Below are positions 1-7,920 of a stretch of 33,537 nt of DNA, in pieces. The DNA is from a virus. The notes below the pieces were generated by a model. It did no database searches, was not told where the DNA came from, and worked only from the letters and a program-made list of their open reading frames with translations. How positions within the stretch are numbered: the stretch's first letter is position 1; the number at the start of each line of letters is the position of its first letter. Made by a program: the position numbers and the translations under genes. The DNA is taken from IMG/VR virus record IMGVR_UViG_3300022208_000018, positions 1 through 33,537 of that record; one strand, written 5' to 3'.

Positions 1-170
1 TCGAATCCGGTGGGTGAGGTCTGATCCCCGCTTGATGAGACCTCACCCCCCGCCCCCCTCTCCCGAAGAGAGGGGGAGTTCAATTGCGTTTGGGCGTTGC
101 TAGCTTCCGACCAGTCTCCAACAACAGAACAGATGAATTGAATAGCCGATGGCTTCGAGCATTGCCCCTC
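1..170. other. probable host flank outside the prophage
   Basis: I see no coding potential here. The stretch is C-rich and contains two hairpins (separate entry), then AT-richer unique sequence. It lies outside the repeated 11-mers that look like the phage terminus, so I infer that it is bacterial chromosome next to the insertion. No host gene can be recognised, so the host stays unidentified. Confidence 0.5.
12..76. repeat. two adjacent GC-rich inverted repeats (host extragenic palindrome type)
   Basis: Bases 12-22 and 38-48 form a perfect 11-bp stem (gggtgaggtct with agacctcaccc) around a 15-base loop. Bases 54-62 and 68-76 form a perfect 9-bp stem (ccccctctc with gagaggggg) around a 5-base loop. 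Such C-rich/G-rich palindromes are common interspersed extragenic elements in bacterial chromosomes. They may act as terminators or be mobile REP-like sequences. Confidence 0.5.
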
Positions 171-217
171 TGTAAGGAGGTGTTTGCTTTGGCAACTATT
201 TGAATCTGCTTTGGCAA
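171..217. repeat. putative phage right end with two transposase-binding repeats
   Basis: The 11-mer tgctttggcaa occurs at 185-195 and again at 207-217, a period of exactly 22 bases. It lies 55-87 bases outside the last phage gene. Mu-type ends start with TG and carry transposase sites of about 22 bp. The TG at 171 (tgtaaggagg) is a plausible terminal dinucleotide; the TG at 181 is an alternative. The motif tgtaagga recurs at 219. A degenerate copy (gccaaagc, inverted) is present at 33406-33413 near the other side. Assignment as the end is inference; no target duplication could be found because the other end is not identified. Confidence 0.5.
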
Positions 218-271
218 TGTAAGGAAAAGCAAAATCGAACGCCATCAGAAATCCCCGCTTCCATCAACCTA

Positions 272-1033
272 TCAGAAATTCCTTACAATCAATTCTTCGG
301 CGGGTACTCCCTTCCCGCCTCCTACAGTATAACGAATTGGTACTTTTTCAACCTTCAATGTTTTGAATATTTTCCTCATAACGGGGTGGTTGTTGATGGT
401 GAGTATTCCCTTCCCCCGCATGGACTCTAGCCGACCGGCCAAGGAATAATAATTCTCTATTGTAAAGTCCACTCCATACCCTTCGGTTTTCCAATATGGG
501 GGGTCGAGGAAAAACAGTGTATCTTGTCGGTCATATTTATCCAGGCAGGTTTCCCAGCCCAGATGTTCGATTGTAACTCGGGCTAGACGCAGGTGGGCAA
601 CGCTCAAGTCTTCCTCCAGGGAGGTCAGGTTCAGCCGGGGTGGGGTCGTTACGGCCGTACCAAAAGAGCGGTTTGCCACTTTGGCCCCGAAGGCCATCTT
701 TTGCAGATAAAGGAATTTTGCCGCCCGTTGGATGTCGGTATGAACCTCTCCGGGAGTCTGTTTATACCAATCGAACTGCTGGCGACTGACCAGCAGCCAC
801 TTGAACTGCCGGGCCAGCTCCTCCAGGTGATGTTGAACCACCCGGTAGAGGTTAACCAGGTCCCCGTTGATGTCGTTGATGACCTCCACTTTGGAGGGAG
901 ATTTCATGAAAAACAAGGCCGCCGCCCCGCAGAACGGCTCCACATAACAGGAATGAGCCGGAAAGAGCGGCAGAATATCTTTGGCCAGTCTGCGTTTTCC
1001 ACCAATCCAGGGGATTATCGGCTTTTGTGGCAT
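272..1033 (-). CDS. D12-class DNA adenine-N6 methyltransferase (Dam-like)
   Basis: The 253-residue protein transfers a methyl group from S-adenosylmethionine to adenine in DNA. The N-terminal PWIGGKRRL (8-16) is motif X. VEPFCGAAAL (31-40) is the SAM-binding motif I, with FCGAAA where FCGGG is usual. DPPY (177-180) is catalytic motif IV. Length is close to that of Dam enzymes. It is the last gene before the phage right end, the place of mom in Mu, and is probably a late gene that modifies phage DNA against host restriction. No cognate nuclease is nearby, so it is an orphan methylase. The ATG at 1033 follows a GGAAAAAAC spacer. Recognition sequence unknown; GATC would fit the family but is not shown. 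Confidence 0.92.
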   Translation of the reverse strand: MPQKPIIPWIGGKRRLAKDILPLFPAHSCYVEPFCGAAALFFMKSPSKVEVINDINGDLVNLYRVVQHHLEELARQFKWLLVSRQQFDWYKQTPGEVHTDIQRAAKFLYLQKMAFGAKVANRSFGTAVTTPPRLNLTSLEEDLSVAHLRLARVTIEHLGWETCLDKYDRQDTLFFLDPPYWKTEGYGVDFTIENYYSLAGRLESMRGKGILTINNHPVMRKIFKTLKVEKVPIRYTVGGGKGVPAEELIVRNF

Positions 1034-1137
1034 GTTTTTTCCATCTACCCTCGCCGGGAAGGCGTGGGGTTCGCCCGGTCAGGTTACCGCCTGGCCGCCG
1101 GTGGCGCGTCAACGCCACGGGTCGCGCTTTCCTTTCC
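1034..1137 (-). other. gap upstream of the methylase, possible late promoter position
   Basis: This is a 104-base break between the fibre-assembly gene and the methylase, at the position of Pmom in Mu. It holds a 6-bp hairpin (1101-1106 with 1113-1118, gtggcg/cgccac). I see no convincing -10/-35 pair. Role as a separate methylase promoter is inferred from position only. Confidence 0.25.
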
Positions 1138-1698
1138 CTACCAAACCACCGCTTCGACTGCCGCAACCGTGGTAGCCGCCGCCACCTGTGCCCGCAGGGT
1201 ATCCAGGCGGGTCAATTGGGTTTTTACGTGCGTCCTGGCATCCACCCCCGCAGCCTTGATCTGCACGTCCGTGTGTGGACGCCGCGCCCACACGCCAGCC
1301 ACATTAGCGCACATGAACGCATAGGTGCCGATTGGGCCATCAATAATAGCCGCAGACACTTCAGCGGTCAGGTTAATCTGGCTGGTTTTGTCGGTTGGGT
1401 ATGTGTGCGCCGACCCCAAAGCGAAACCGGTAACCCCCGCCTCAATGGCGGCCTGGCAGGCGGCGGCTAGGCGTTGGTTAGCCGCCTGTTTAGCCCATTC
1501 AAGCAGATATGCCGGAACATCGGCCGGGGCGACGTAACAGACTGCGACCGCTTGTGCAGGGACTTCTTGGGCGGCCACGAATTTTAGGGCGTCCAGTTCC
1601 ACCGTCCCTGCGTGGGCGGTGGTATAGTTTGTGATAAACTGATCGGACGGCTCAATAGTACGTGTGGTATTGTCAGGCAATCTGTATAAGATGAGCAT
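1138..1698 (-). CDS. DUF4376-type tail fibre accessory/assembly protein
   Basis: The 186-residue protein has an N-terminal ~80-residue part and a C-terminal DUF4376-like part (about 75-186) ending in the alanine-rich AATTVAAVEAVVW. DUF4376 proteins commonly follow the tail-fibre gene in Mu-like and other phages, in the slot of Mu U or a fibre-assembly chaperone. It lies 13 bases after the fibre gene, with GGAG eight bases before its ATG. I infer a role in fibre folding or attachment. It could instead be a short fibre-tip subunit; it is not homologous by eye to classical U/Tfa proteins. Confidence 0.7.
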   Translation of the reverse strand: MLILYRLPDNTTRTIEPSDQFITNYTTAHAGTVELDALKFVAAQEVPAQAVAVCYVAPADVPAYLLEWAKQAANQRLAAACQAAIEAGVTGFALGSAHTYPTDKTSQINLTAEVSAAIIDGPIGTYAFMCANVAGVWARRPHTDVQIKAAGVDARTHVKTQLTRLDTLRAQVAAATTVAAVEAVVW

Positions 1699-1711
1699 CG
1701 TTGTGGCTCCG

Positions 1712-3073
1712 TTAATTGCTGAGAATTAAAAATCCTACATCATACAGATCATAAAAAGTTGATCCCGGCACCTGCGATATTATCCGACATTGAGTTGTGG
1801 TTTTCAACGTTGGGGCTGATCCTGGTCCACTGTCGGCGCGTATAGCGAGCGGTACCGTACCATAACTGTTACCCATGAAAAGGTAATTTGAATCCGCCAT
1901 TGGGGTGGTAAACGTCACGGTGTAATCGCCAACCCCATTGTCGGCGATGGATGAAATGTTGAATTTCGCGCGGATATACAAATTACGGGTGACATTGCCG
2001 CCCGTGGTGCCGACTGAGGTGACCGCGACAGTGTAAGTATTGACATCAACAAAAGTCACTGGATACGTCCCAGTGGTTCCGCTCAACGAACCACTGGTAA
2101 ATGACAGGTTGACCAGCATTTCTGTGGTCATATTGTGCGCGGTATGCGTGACGGTGACCACCGTTCCGGTTGTCGTGTAGGTGGCTGTGGTGTATGGGAT
2201 GCTGTTGAAATTTGCCCATGCTTTAGTAGCCCTTTTGTTATCTGTGGGGTCCAACAGATCAAAATCCGCTCCATCGTATGTGGCGGTATAGACTACACCC
2301 ATCTGTATTTCGCCGCCAATCAGCAAACCATCAACCCGGTTTTTAATTGAAATGGCCCCCAGGGTATTTATACGTAGCGTAGCGGGACCTGTGTTGGTAT
2401 TTAGGGCTTTGAACCTCACCGTCATCCCCTTAAAATATGCGGCCGGTGGGTTGCTGATGGAGATGGCATACTCGTTTGCCACGCCTGTATCATCGGCGTA
2501 GCCAGCGGCCAGCGGGATTTGACCGGCCGGGATTTTGCCGTCGCTCAACAATGTCCCCACCCGGTTAAACCATTGACTGACTCCATCCGATTTCAAGATC
2601 AGCGTTTCCCCTTTATCCAGAGTCCGGCTGATTTGCCCTTCTACGGTGTCCGTCCCCGCCCGCTGCACGGTGACCGCGTTGGCGCTGGAATCCGTGCGGA
2701 CGAAGGTGAATCGTGAAGGCACCCCGCCGATGGCCCCGTTGACCGGAGCCAGGGCGGCGGCGGGCAGGGTTAGGGTCACGTTACCGGTGGTGGCATCCAC
2801 AAACACCATTCCGGCATGATCCGGGGTCAAAACCTGGTTGGTGGTGAAGGTGGAAACGTTTCCTCCCAACATTCGGCGGATGGCTTGGCGGATTTGAGTG
2901 CGGGTGGCGGCAGCAGGATTGATACCCTGGGCCTCCAACACGCCAACCAATTCCTCCTGGATGTCGTTCAGGAAATCCTGATGAACAGGAGAAGCCGGAA
3001 TCGGCGGGATGGCCGCCGGGTTTCCCTCGGTGAAAAGCCCCCCAATCATTAAAGCATCTTGATTTCTTTGCAT
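1712..3073 (-). CDS. tail fibre / host-recognition protein
   Basis: The 453-residue protein occupies the Mu S (gp49) slot just after gp48. Residues 1-70 resemble the baseplate-binding start of phage fibres, with the common GGLFTEGNPA and QDFLNDIQEELVGVLEAQG pattern. The middle is Thr/Gly/Ala-rich beta-structured sequence (about 75-290). A low-complexity Thr/Val stretch follows (about 295-365, TTATYTTTGTVVTVTHTA), then a unique C-terminal tip that probably contacts the receptor. A GAGGG motif lies about 6 bases before the ATG. Mu S carries an invertible alternate end; I see no gin-type recombinase or alternate fibre end, so host range appears fixed. Confidence 0.8.
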   Translation of the reverse strand: MQRNQDALMIGGLFTEGNPAAIPPIPASPVHQDFLNDIQEELVGVLEAQGINPAAATRTQIRQAIRRMLGGNVSTFTTNQVLTPDHAGMVFVDATTGNVTLTLPAAALAPVNGAIGGVPSRFTFVRTDSSANAVTVQRAGTDTVEGQISRTLDKGETLILKSDGVSQWFNRVGTLLSDGKIPAGQIPLAAGYADDTGVANEYAISISNPPAAYFKGMTVRFKALNTNTGPATLRINTLGAISIKNRVDGLLIGGEIQMGVVYTATYDGADFDLLDPTDNKRATKAWANFNSIPYTTATYTTTGTVVTVTHTAHNMTTEMLVNLSFTSGSLSGTTGTYPVTFVDVNTYTVAVTSVGTTGGNVTRNLYIRAKFNISSIADNGVGDYTVTFTTPMADSNYLFMGNSYGTVPLAIRADSGPGSAPTLKTTTQCRIISQVPGSTFYDLYDVGFLILSN

Positions 3074-3084
3074 CGTTTTCCCTC

Positions 3085-3672
3085 TTAAGCGTAGTTGAAA
3101 ATCACACAGGTATGGGATGGTTTGTCCTCACGAATTGCTCCCTCCAAGTGGGCCTCACGGCCCCAGACCCGTAGAGGTTCCCCAGCGCAAGACCCAGCGC
3201 AAAATCGTATAAGGGTCACGTTTGGGGCGTTGACCTGCCAGGCGTACAACCACCCATCCCCATACAGCGGTGATCCGGCGGGCGATCCCGCCACAAACTG
3301 TTGGAATGTATTTATGGTGACATGGAACCCTATTGCCGAGGCCATCTCGATAAAATAGGTATCCCACTGGCCCCCGAGTTCGCTCCATTTACCGGACAAA
3401 GCCTCCCTGCGCTCTGTCAAACTGATCGGCGGCGGCAGGCGCGGGTCAGGCAGTCCGAACACCCGTTCCCAGTCCGGCAGAATTTCCAGCGTGGTGGCCG
3501 GGTCAGTTTCCTGGGCTACCATCTTCTCAATTTTGGCATCCAATCTGGAAAACTCTGTTGCCCAGCCTCTAAACGCTTGGTGCATCGCGGGGGCGGCCTC
3601 TTGCGTGCAAGCAACCCCTGGCGGAAGCAAGGCCCGCAACGCCAGATAATAATCATCCGCTGTCATTGCCAT
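3085..3672 (-). CDS. baseplate/tail protein gp48-like (DUF2313)
   Basis: The 195-residue protein matches the DUF2313/YmfQ type, equivalent to Mu gp48. It starts with a hydrophobic region (DYYLALRALLPPG), has an acidic middle (DPATTLEILPDWERVFGLP), and ends in a region with SPLYGDGWLYAW. These proteins join the tail fibre to the baseplate wedge. It lies between baseplate J and the fibre, exactly as in Mu. The ATG at 3672 has GGGAG about 8 bases upstream. A second ATG at 3666 overlaps the J stop as ATGA and is an alternative start. It overlaps the gp47 gene by 10 bases. Confidence 0.88.
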   Translation of the reverse strand: MAMTADDYYLALRALLPPGVACTQEAAPAMHQAFRGWATEFSRLDAKIEKMVAQETDPATTLEILPDWERVFGLPDPRLPPPISLTERREALSGKWSELGGQWDTYFIEMASAIGFHVTINTFQQFVAGSPAGSPLYGDGWLYAWQVNAPNVTLIRFCAGSCAGEPLRVWGREAHLEGAIREDKPSHTCVIFNYA

Positions 3673-4745
3673 GTGATGGCTCCCATCACAATCAATTCGC
3701 CCGGATTGGCCGTGATGTTGGCTGTGGGAGAAACCAGCACATGGTCGGTTTCCCCTGCGGCCAGGCTGATAGCCTCGTGAACGTGGCTCACCAGGATTTG
3801 TTGCCCTGGGCTTGCTTCAGCGTTGATCAGCGCCGTCAGGTTGGCGGTGATGGCGTCACGCACCACCTGGGTGTTGGGTGTGACGGCCTGGATCGTGAAG
3901 TTGGCCTGTTTCGCCGTGGGGGCGAACACAAACAGTTTGGCCGAATCTATAGGCACCGGTGCTTTGCCCGTATTCCGTTTGATTCCGTCTGTCCCCAAAA
4001 TCCGGGACTTCACAGCATCAATCATGGCCTGGCCGGGGATAGCCAACGCCCCGGCCCCCTGGCCATCGGCCATGATCGTCACCCCAACCGTTCCGGGGCC
4101 GCCCCACAAGGGAAAACACCATGCGCGGGTAACACCCGCGATCTCCTTGGCCCACGTTACGTAGTCGTGGTCGTTCCCTCCATGCGGCGGTTCCTCCATT
4201 CGTTCTAACTGCCGGTCCAGCAGCTGCTCCGCCGTCTCCTGATCGGTTCCGCCGGTCAACCCTCCCGTTCCCACCAGGGCCGCCTGGTTGACGCCAGCCA
4301 CGGGTGCAATAAATTGCATGGCGGCCCCCTGGGCCGCGTTGCCGGCCGTTCCCGCGTCCTGGGCGGTTACGGCCAGGGCGGCGGCTCCCGCAGCCAGGAC
4401 GGAATCTGCATCCACCGTGTAACGGACACTGCCGATTTGCAGCGGCGTGGCGGCGGGCACCACCGCGCCGGATTGGCCTGTCACGTTCACCGGCCCCTTG
4501 GCTTTGGAGGCCGCCTTCGGGGTAATGCCCCATCGCCTGGCCCACAGCGCTTGATTCTCCGGGTCGGCCAAGTCGGGGATCATCTGGCGGGCGGCCCATT
4601 CCAACCGCCCGTCCAACTCATACATTCCACCGGCGTGTACAAACGCTAGGATATCCAGGTCAGACCCGCTCAAATCCGCCCCGGCGGCCAGCAAGTCGGC
4701 TTTGGCCCGCTCATATTTTGTTTTCAGGGTCTCCCGGGTCAGCAT
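3663..4745 (-). CDS. baseplate protein J-like (Mu gp47)
   Basis: The 360-residue protein is a baseplate wedge component of the gpJ/gp47 family. The start (LKTKYERAKADLLAAGADLSG), the Ala/Gly/Val-rich central beta domain (about 95-160) and the GGTDQETAEQLLDRQLERM helix before the conserved PPHGGNDHDYVTWAKEI block are typical. Length matches the family. It lies 1 base after gp46 and 10 bases into gp48, in the conserved gp45-gp46-gp47-gp48 run. It forms part of the hexameric ring that changes shape when the sheath contracts. Confidence 0.92.
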   Translation of the reverse strand: MLTRETLKTKYERAKADLLAAGADLSGSDLDILAFVHAGGMYELDGRLEWAARQMIPDLADPENQALWARRWGITPKAASKAKGPVNVTGQSGAVVPAATPLQIGSVRYTVDADSVLAAGAAALAVTAQDAGTAGNAAQGAAMQFIAPVAGVNQAALVGTGGLTGGTDQETAEQLLDRQLERMEEPPHGGNDHDYVTWAKEIAGVTRAWCFPLWGGPGTVGVTIMADGQGAGALAIPGQAMIDAVKSRILGTDGIKRNTGKAPVPIDSAKLFVFAPTAKQANFTIQAVTPNTQVVRDAITANLTALINAEASPGQQILVSHVHEAISLAAGETDHVLVSPTANITANPGELIVMGAITWQ

Positions 4746-4746
4746 C

Positions 4747-5160
4747 TCATCCCCACAGGGCTTTCAATGTTTCGGTTTGGCCGTCCGGCCGGGTGATTTC
4801 CACCCGCAGGGCCAGCAAATCGTTTTGCCGTTCCGCTTCCACGCGCACAGCCTGGGCCGCTCCTTCATCCACCAGCCATTGCAGGGCCTCTTCGGCGAAT
4901 TCCTGGGCTTGGATCAGTGTTTCCTGCCCCCATTTTGCACGATCCAGCATCCACAATCGGCTTCCTAATGGGCGCTTACGGTACGTATCTGCCCACCATC
5001 CTCGCCTTTCCAGCGGGTTTGGCATCTCCTCCGCCTCGGCCCGGCGGTCGCTGAACAGGCTGATAAACACCAACCGATTCAGGTTCCCCGTCAAGGAAAA
5101 CGCCGGGGGACCTTCCACCCATTGCCCTTCAATCCGTTGAAAAATCGTCACGCTGGCCAT
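4747..5160 (-). CDS. baseplate protein gp46-like
   Basis: The 137-residue protein matches the Mu gp46 family, a baseplate wedge component related in role to gpW/gp25. The core NPLERRGWWADTY and the following KRPLGSRLWMLDRAKW are the family's conserved blocks. The Leu/Val-rich C-terminus alternates charged and hydrophobic residues as expected for a beta sheet. It lies between the spike protein gp45 and gp47, with 8 bases and 1 base of spacing respectively. Confidence 0.9.
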   Translation of the reverse strand: MASVTIFQRIEGQWVEGPPAFSLTGNLNRLVFISLFSDRRAEAEEMPNPLERRGWWADTYRKRPLGSRLWMLDRAKWGQETLIQAQEFAEEALQWLVDEGAAQAVRVEAERQNDLLALRVEITRPDGQTETLKALWG

Positions 5161-5168
5161 TGTCCCTG

Positions 5169-5675
5169 CTACATTTGCGGCACGGGTGCCGCCGTTGAAC
5201 TCCCCGGCGCGGCGGATATGTGCGTGTGCGAGTTGTACGTCAACCGTATGGCCGCCATGCTTCCCGCCGCATCGGTCACATTCCCCGAGGCGGTCACATT
5301 CCCAGTCACGTCCAGATCTCCCACCACATGCACCTTCTTTCCGGCAGCGGGAATAACTTCAATGCTTCCGTCCGATTTCTCGACAATCTGGTTCCCGTGC
5401 TTCGAGTACAGGCACACCTCGCCAGGGGCTAAATTTTTCGGGCGGCTGGCCCGGTCCGACACCGCCACGGCCAAACCGTGAGCGCGGTCCCCTCCAACGA
5501 ACAGCACCAGCGCCTGGGCGTCTGCTGGCGGGTTGGCCTCAAGTCCGTAGGGCTGGGCATGTTCCACATAAGCCGTTTCCCCGATCAACAGTGTCACCTG
5601 CAACCGCTGAGTTTTCAGCGCCTGCTCCACCAGTTTAACCAGCCCTCTGGCCACCAAGTCTCTCACCAATCTCAT
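5169..5675 (-). CDS. central tail spike / baseplate assembly protein gp45 (gpV-like)
   Basis: The 168-residue protein is the membrane-piercing spike at the tip of the tail tube. An N-terminal OB-fold-like region (about 1-80) precedes a repetitive beta-helix part (DLDVTGNVTASGNVTDAAG, about 120-138). The C-terminal tip carries the H-T-H motif at 150-152, which in Mu gp45 and P2 gpV binds an iron ion at the needle point. It ends with the usual AAPVPQM-type tail. It overlaps gpP by ATGA, so translation is probably coupled. Confidence 0.93.
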   Translation of the reverse strand: MRLVRDLVARGLVKLVEQALKTQRLQVTLLIGETAYVEHAQPYGLEANPPADAQALVLFVGGDRAHGLAVAVSDRASRPKNLAPGEVCLYSKHGNQIVEKSDGSIEVIPAAGKKVHVVGDLDVTGNVTASGNVTDAAGSMAAIRLTYNSHTHISAAPGSSTAAPVPQM

Positions 5676-6763
5676 GCCGCGCCTTTCTGCTTTTTGGACT
5701 TGGATTTGTTCCCTAATTTATAGGGGGCCGGGTCAAAGGCGTCCTGCGGATACAGGGTTAATTCCGTTCGGGTGCCGTCTTTATCCAGCGTGTACCGGCA
5801 GGCCGCCAGCAGCAGGGTGTCATCAATTCCCAGGGTGGGGATTTCAACCCGTACCAGGGCGTTAGGCCGCCACAGCACGTCATCCGGCCCTTTCCAGCCC
5901 GGCACCAGCACCGCCAGGGCCTGCCCACGCCCGGACCGCACCGCCGCCTCCCAGGCGGCTCGGCGGTCCATCGTGGCATCGTCCCCGTGGGCTTCGGCCA
6001 CCACCACCTGGTTGCGGTACCGCGTCACATCATAATCCCTGGCCTGCCCCTTCTGGCCAAAGGCCGCCTGCGGGGCGCTCTCATCCGTCAAATGGCTTTG
6101 CCCCAACACCAAGTACACCGAATACCGCTCCGTTAGGCTCCGGGTATATTTGGCGGAGAGAACGTTCTCTCCTTCAATCAGCGATCCGGCGGAAATTTCT
6201 TTTCCCGGTTTGGTGATCCTCAGGTCTCCCTCCGGGTCGCTGGTCAGCAGCAGTCCCCGCTGGCGGGCCAGCCGCTCCAACAGTGCAAAATTTGTTTCCC
6301 CTGGATGCACCGCCACCACGCCGAAGGGCTCTCCCGGCCCGGCGAACAAATCCACCGGCACGGCATACCGGCTGGCCAGCGTGTTGGCAATCTGGTGGAT
6401 GTTTTGGCCGGTCAGATGGCCCCCATCCAACTCCGCGCAACAGTCCACCAGGTCACAGGTCAGGTCCCGGCCCTGCACCTCCACCAGGTGGGCCTGGGCC
6501 GATATTTCCCTGGTCACGGCATCCACCCAGCCGGTCACCACCAAGTCGGTACCGATCACCACCTGACAGCGGTCACCCTCCACCACCAAAAACACCCCGC
6601 CAAACTCGGTCATCCGCAGGCGGAACACCGTGGCCAGATGTTCAAAGGACGTGAATATTTCCACCTCTTCCCAGCCGGTAAAATCCTGGCCGTTTACCAG
6701 CAGACGCACGGTGTTTTTGTCATCGCCTACCTGCGGCGATACCTCCACATGAGCATCAGACAT
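5672..6763 (-). CDS. baseplate hub protein gpP-like (Mu gp44)
   Basis: The 363-residue protein is the tail hub (late control D/gp27-like) that links the tube to the spike. VRLLVNGQDFTGWEEVEIFTS near residue 20-40 and the FALLERLARQRGLLLTSDPEGDL block near residue 180-200 are characteristic. The basic C-terminus (NKSKSKKQKGAA) is a feature of several homologues. It overlaps the upstream gpN gene by 8 bases and the spike gene by 4. Mu has a late promoter before P; here the genes overlap, so no gap exists for one. Confidence 0.92.
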   Translation of the reverse strand: MSDAHVEVSPQVGDDKNTVRLLVNGQDFTGWEEVEIFTSFEHLATVFRLRMTEFGGVFLVVEGDRCQVVIGTDLVVTGWVDAVTREISAQAHLVEVQGRDLTCDLVDCCAELDGGHLTGQNIHQIANTLASRYAVPVDLFAGPGEPFGVVAVHPGETNFALLERLARQRGLLLTSDPEGDLRITKPGKEISAGSLIEGENVLSAKYTRSLTERYSVYLVLGQSHLTDESAPQAAFGQKGQARDYDVTRYRNQVVVAEAHGDDATMDRRAAWEAAVRSGRGQALAVLVPGWKGPDDVLWRPNALVRVEIPTLGIDDTLLLAACRYTLDKDGTRTELTLYPQDAFDPAPYKLGNKSKSKKQKGAA

Positions 6764-7919
6764 TCAGCACCTCCAAAGGCCGGCCGCCTTGCGCGAACAG
6801 CGGGTGAGGCAGGCGGTTCCGGGCCACAATCTCCGCTTCCCTGGCGGCGGAACCATAAAGGTTCCAGGCAATCACCAGGGCCGGGGTGGTCTGGGCCGGG
6901 GTGTAGATAGTCAACAGGGGCAGGGTTTCTCCCCTGGCCCGCAAGTCGGCCAGGAAGGCCGCCCGCAGCGCCCGTAGCAGACGAAACAGGGAATCCGGAA
7001 TCCTGATTCCGCCCGCCAGAGAACAAAAAAACAACGCATCCATCGCCGCCTGCCATTCCAACCGAACCGCTTTGGCATGATTGGCGCTGGTGTAGGCCAA
7101 CCCGGATAACACCGCCGCGCTGTCGGCCAGCGCCGCCGCCCTGACCAGCAGATGAATCCGCCCCATCGCCTCCGCCCGGGCGGCCATCCCCGCCGATACC
7201 AACGGGGGAATATGACTTTTCGCCCCGGCGTTGTGCAGGGGGCGGTACAGCCGCATGGCCTGTTCCGGCTCGGCGGCCAAGGCACGCAGCCGGGAGATGC
7301 TGCCGGTGATCGCCGCCGCCAAATTGTAAGGGGCGCGAATCAGGGCCGCAGTATCAGAGGCCACCCCGCCCACCATCGCCTCCACGCTGGCCAGCACCAG
7401 CCCCACGTCATCTTGCAATGCCTCCACCGTATCAGCCGTCATGCCCACCACATCAAACACGCGGGAAAAATCATCCATAGCCTCGGTGATGGCACCCGTT
7501 GCGGCCGACAGCAGCAGCGTTGGGGTATGGGGCCGGGCCACGACGGCCTGGGCGTCTCCCGCTTCCACAAACTGGATATCAAAAACGGCAACGCCCTGCT
7601 CCTTGGTGCTTTCAGTTTGGCGTACCGACCGTACTTGCACCCGCATTTTCCCCCGGCGGGGATGCACCAAAACTCCCGGCCCTGGCTTTTCCAGCGCATC
7701 TTCCAGGCGATTGCGGGCCTCGTGATAGCGGGGACCTGTCACATACGCCCGCAAACTAAACCCTTTGGCCGACCCGCCCAGGTCTTCCACGAAAGGCCGA
7801 TCACGCCCTGGAAGTTCGTGCACCGCCACCCGGCGGCCGGAATCCTTTCCGTATTCGTCCACCTTGAAGGGGACGCCCCGGAAACTGGCCGGTCTCAATT
7901 TTTGTACCCAGGTGCTCAT
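6756..7919 (-). CDS. DNA circularisation / tail protein gpN-like (Mu gp43)
   Basis: The 387-residue protein begins with the DNA_circ_N signature (WVQKLRPASFRGVPFKVD and the following GGSAKGFSLRAYVTG). In Mu, N protein is injected and holds the infecting genome in circular form; it is also a tail component. The Ala-rich C-terminal two thirds are helical. It sits between tape measure and gpP as in Mu. It starts 1 base after the tape-measure stop, with only a weak AGGG upstream, so coupled translation is likely. Confidence 0.9.
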   Translation of the reverse strand: MSTWVQKLRPASFRGVPFKVDEYGKDSGRRVAVHELPGRDRPFVEDLGGSAKGFSLRAYVTGPRYHEARNRLEDALEKPGPGVLVHPRRGKMRVQVRSVRQTESTKEQGVAVFDIQFVEAGDAQAVVARPHTPTLLLSAATGAITEAMDDFSRVFDVVGMTADTVEALQDDVGLVLASVEAMVGGVASDTAALIRAPYNLAAAITGSISRLRALAAEPEQAMRLYRPLHNAGAKSHIPPLVSAGMAARAEAMGRIHLLVRAAALADSAAVLSGLAYTSANHAKAVRLEWQAAMDALFFCSLAGGIRIPDSLFRLLRALRAAFLADLRARGETLPLLTIYTPAQTTPALVIAWNLYGSAAREAEIVARNRLPHPLFAQGGRPLEVLNV

Positions 7920-7920
7920 C

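Noticed and set aside
593-1324. Long plus-strand frame over methylase and fibre-assembly genes
   Set aside because: It is antisense to two well-supported genes, and its translation is rich in Arg, Gly and Pro with no domain.
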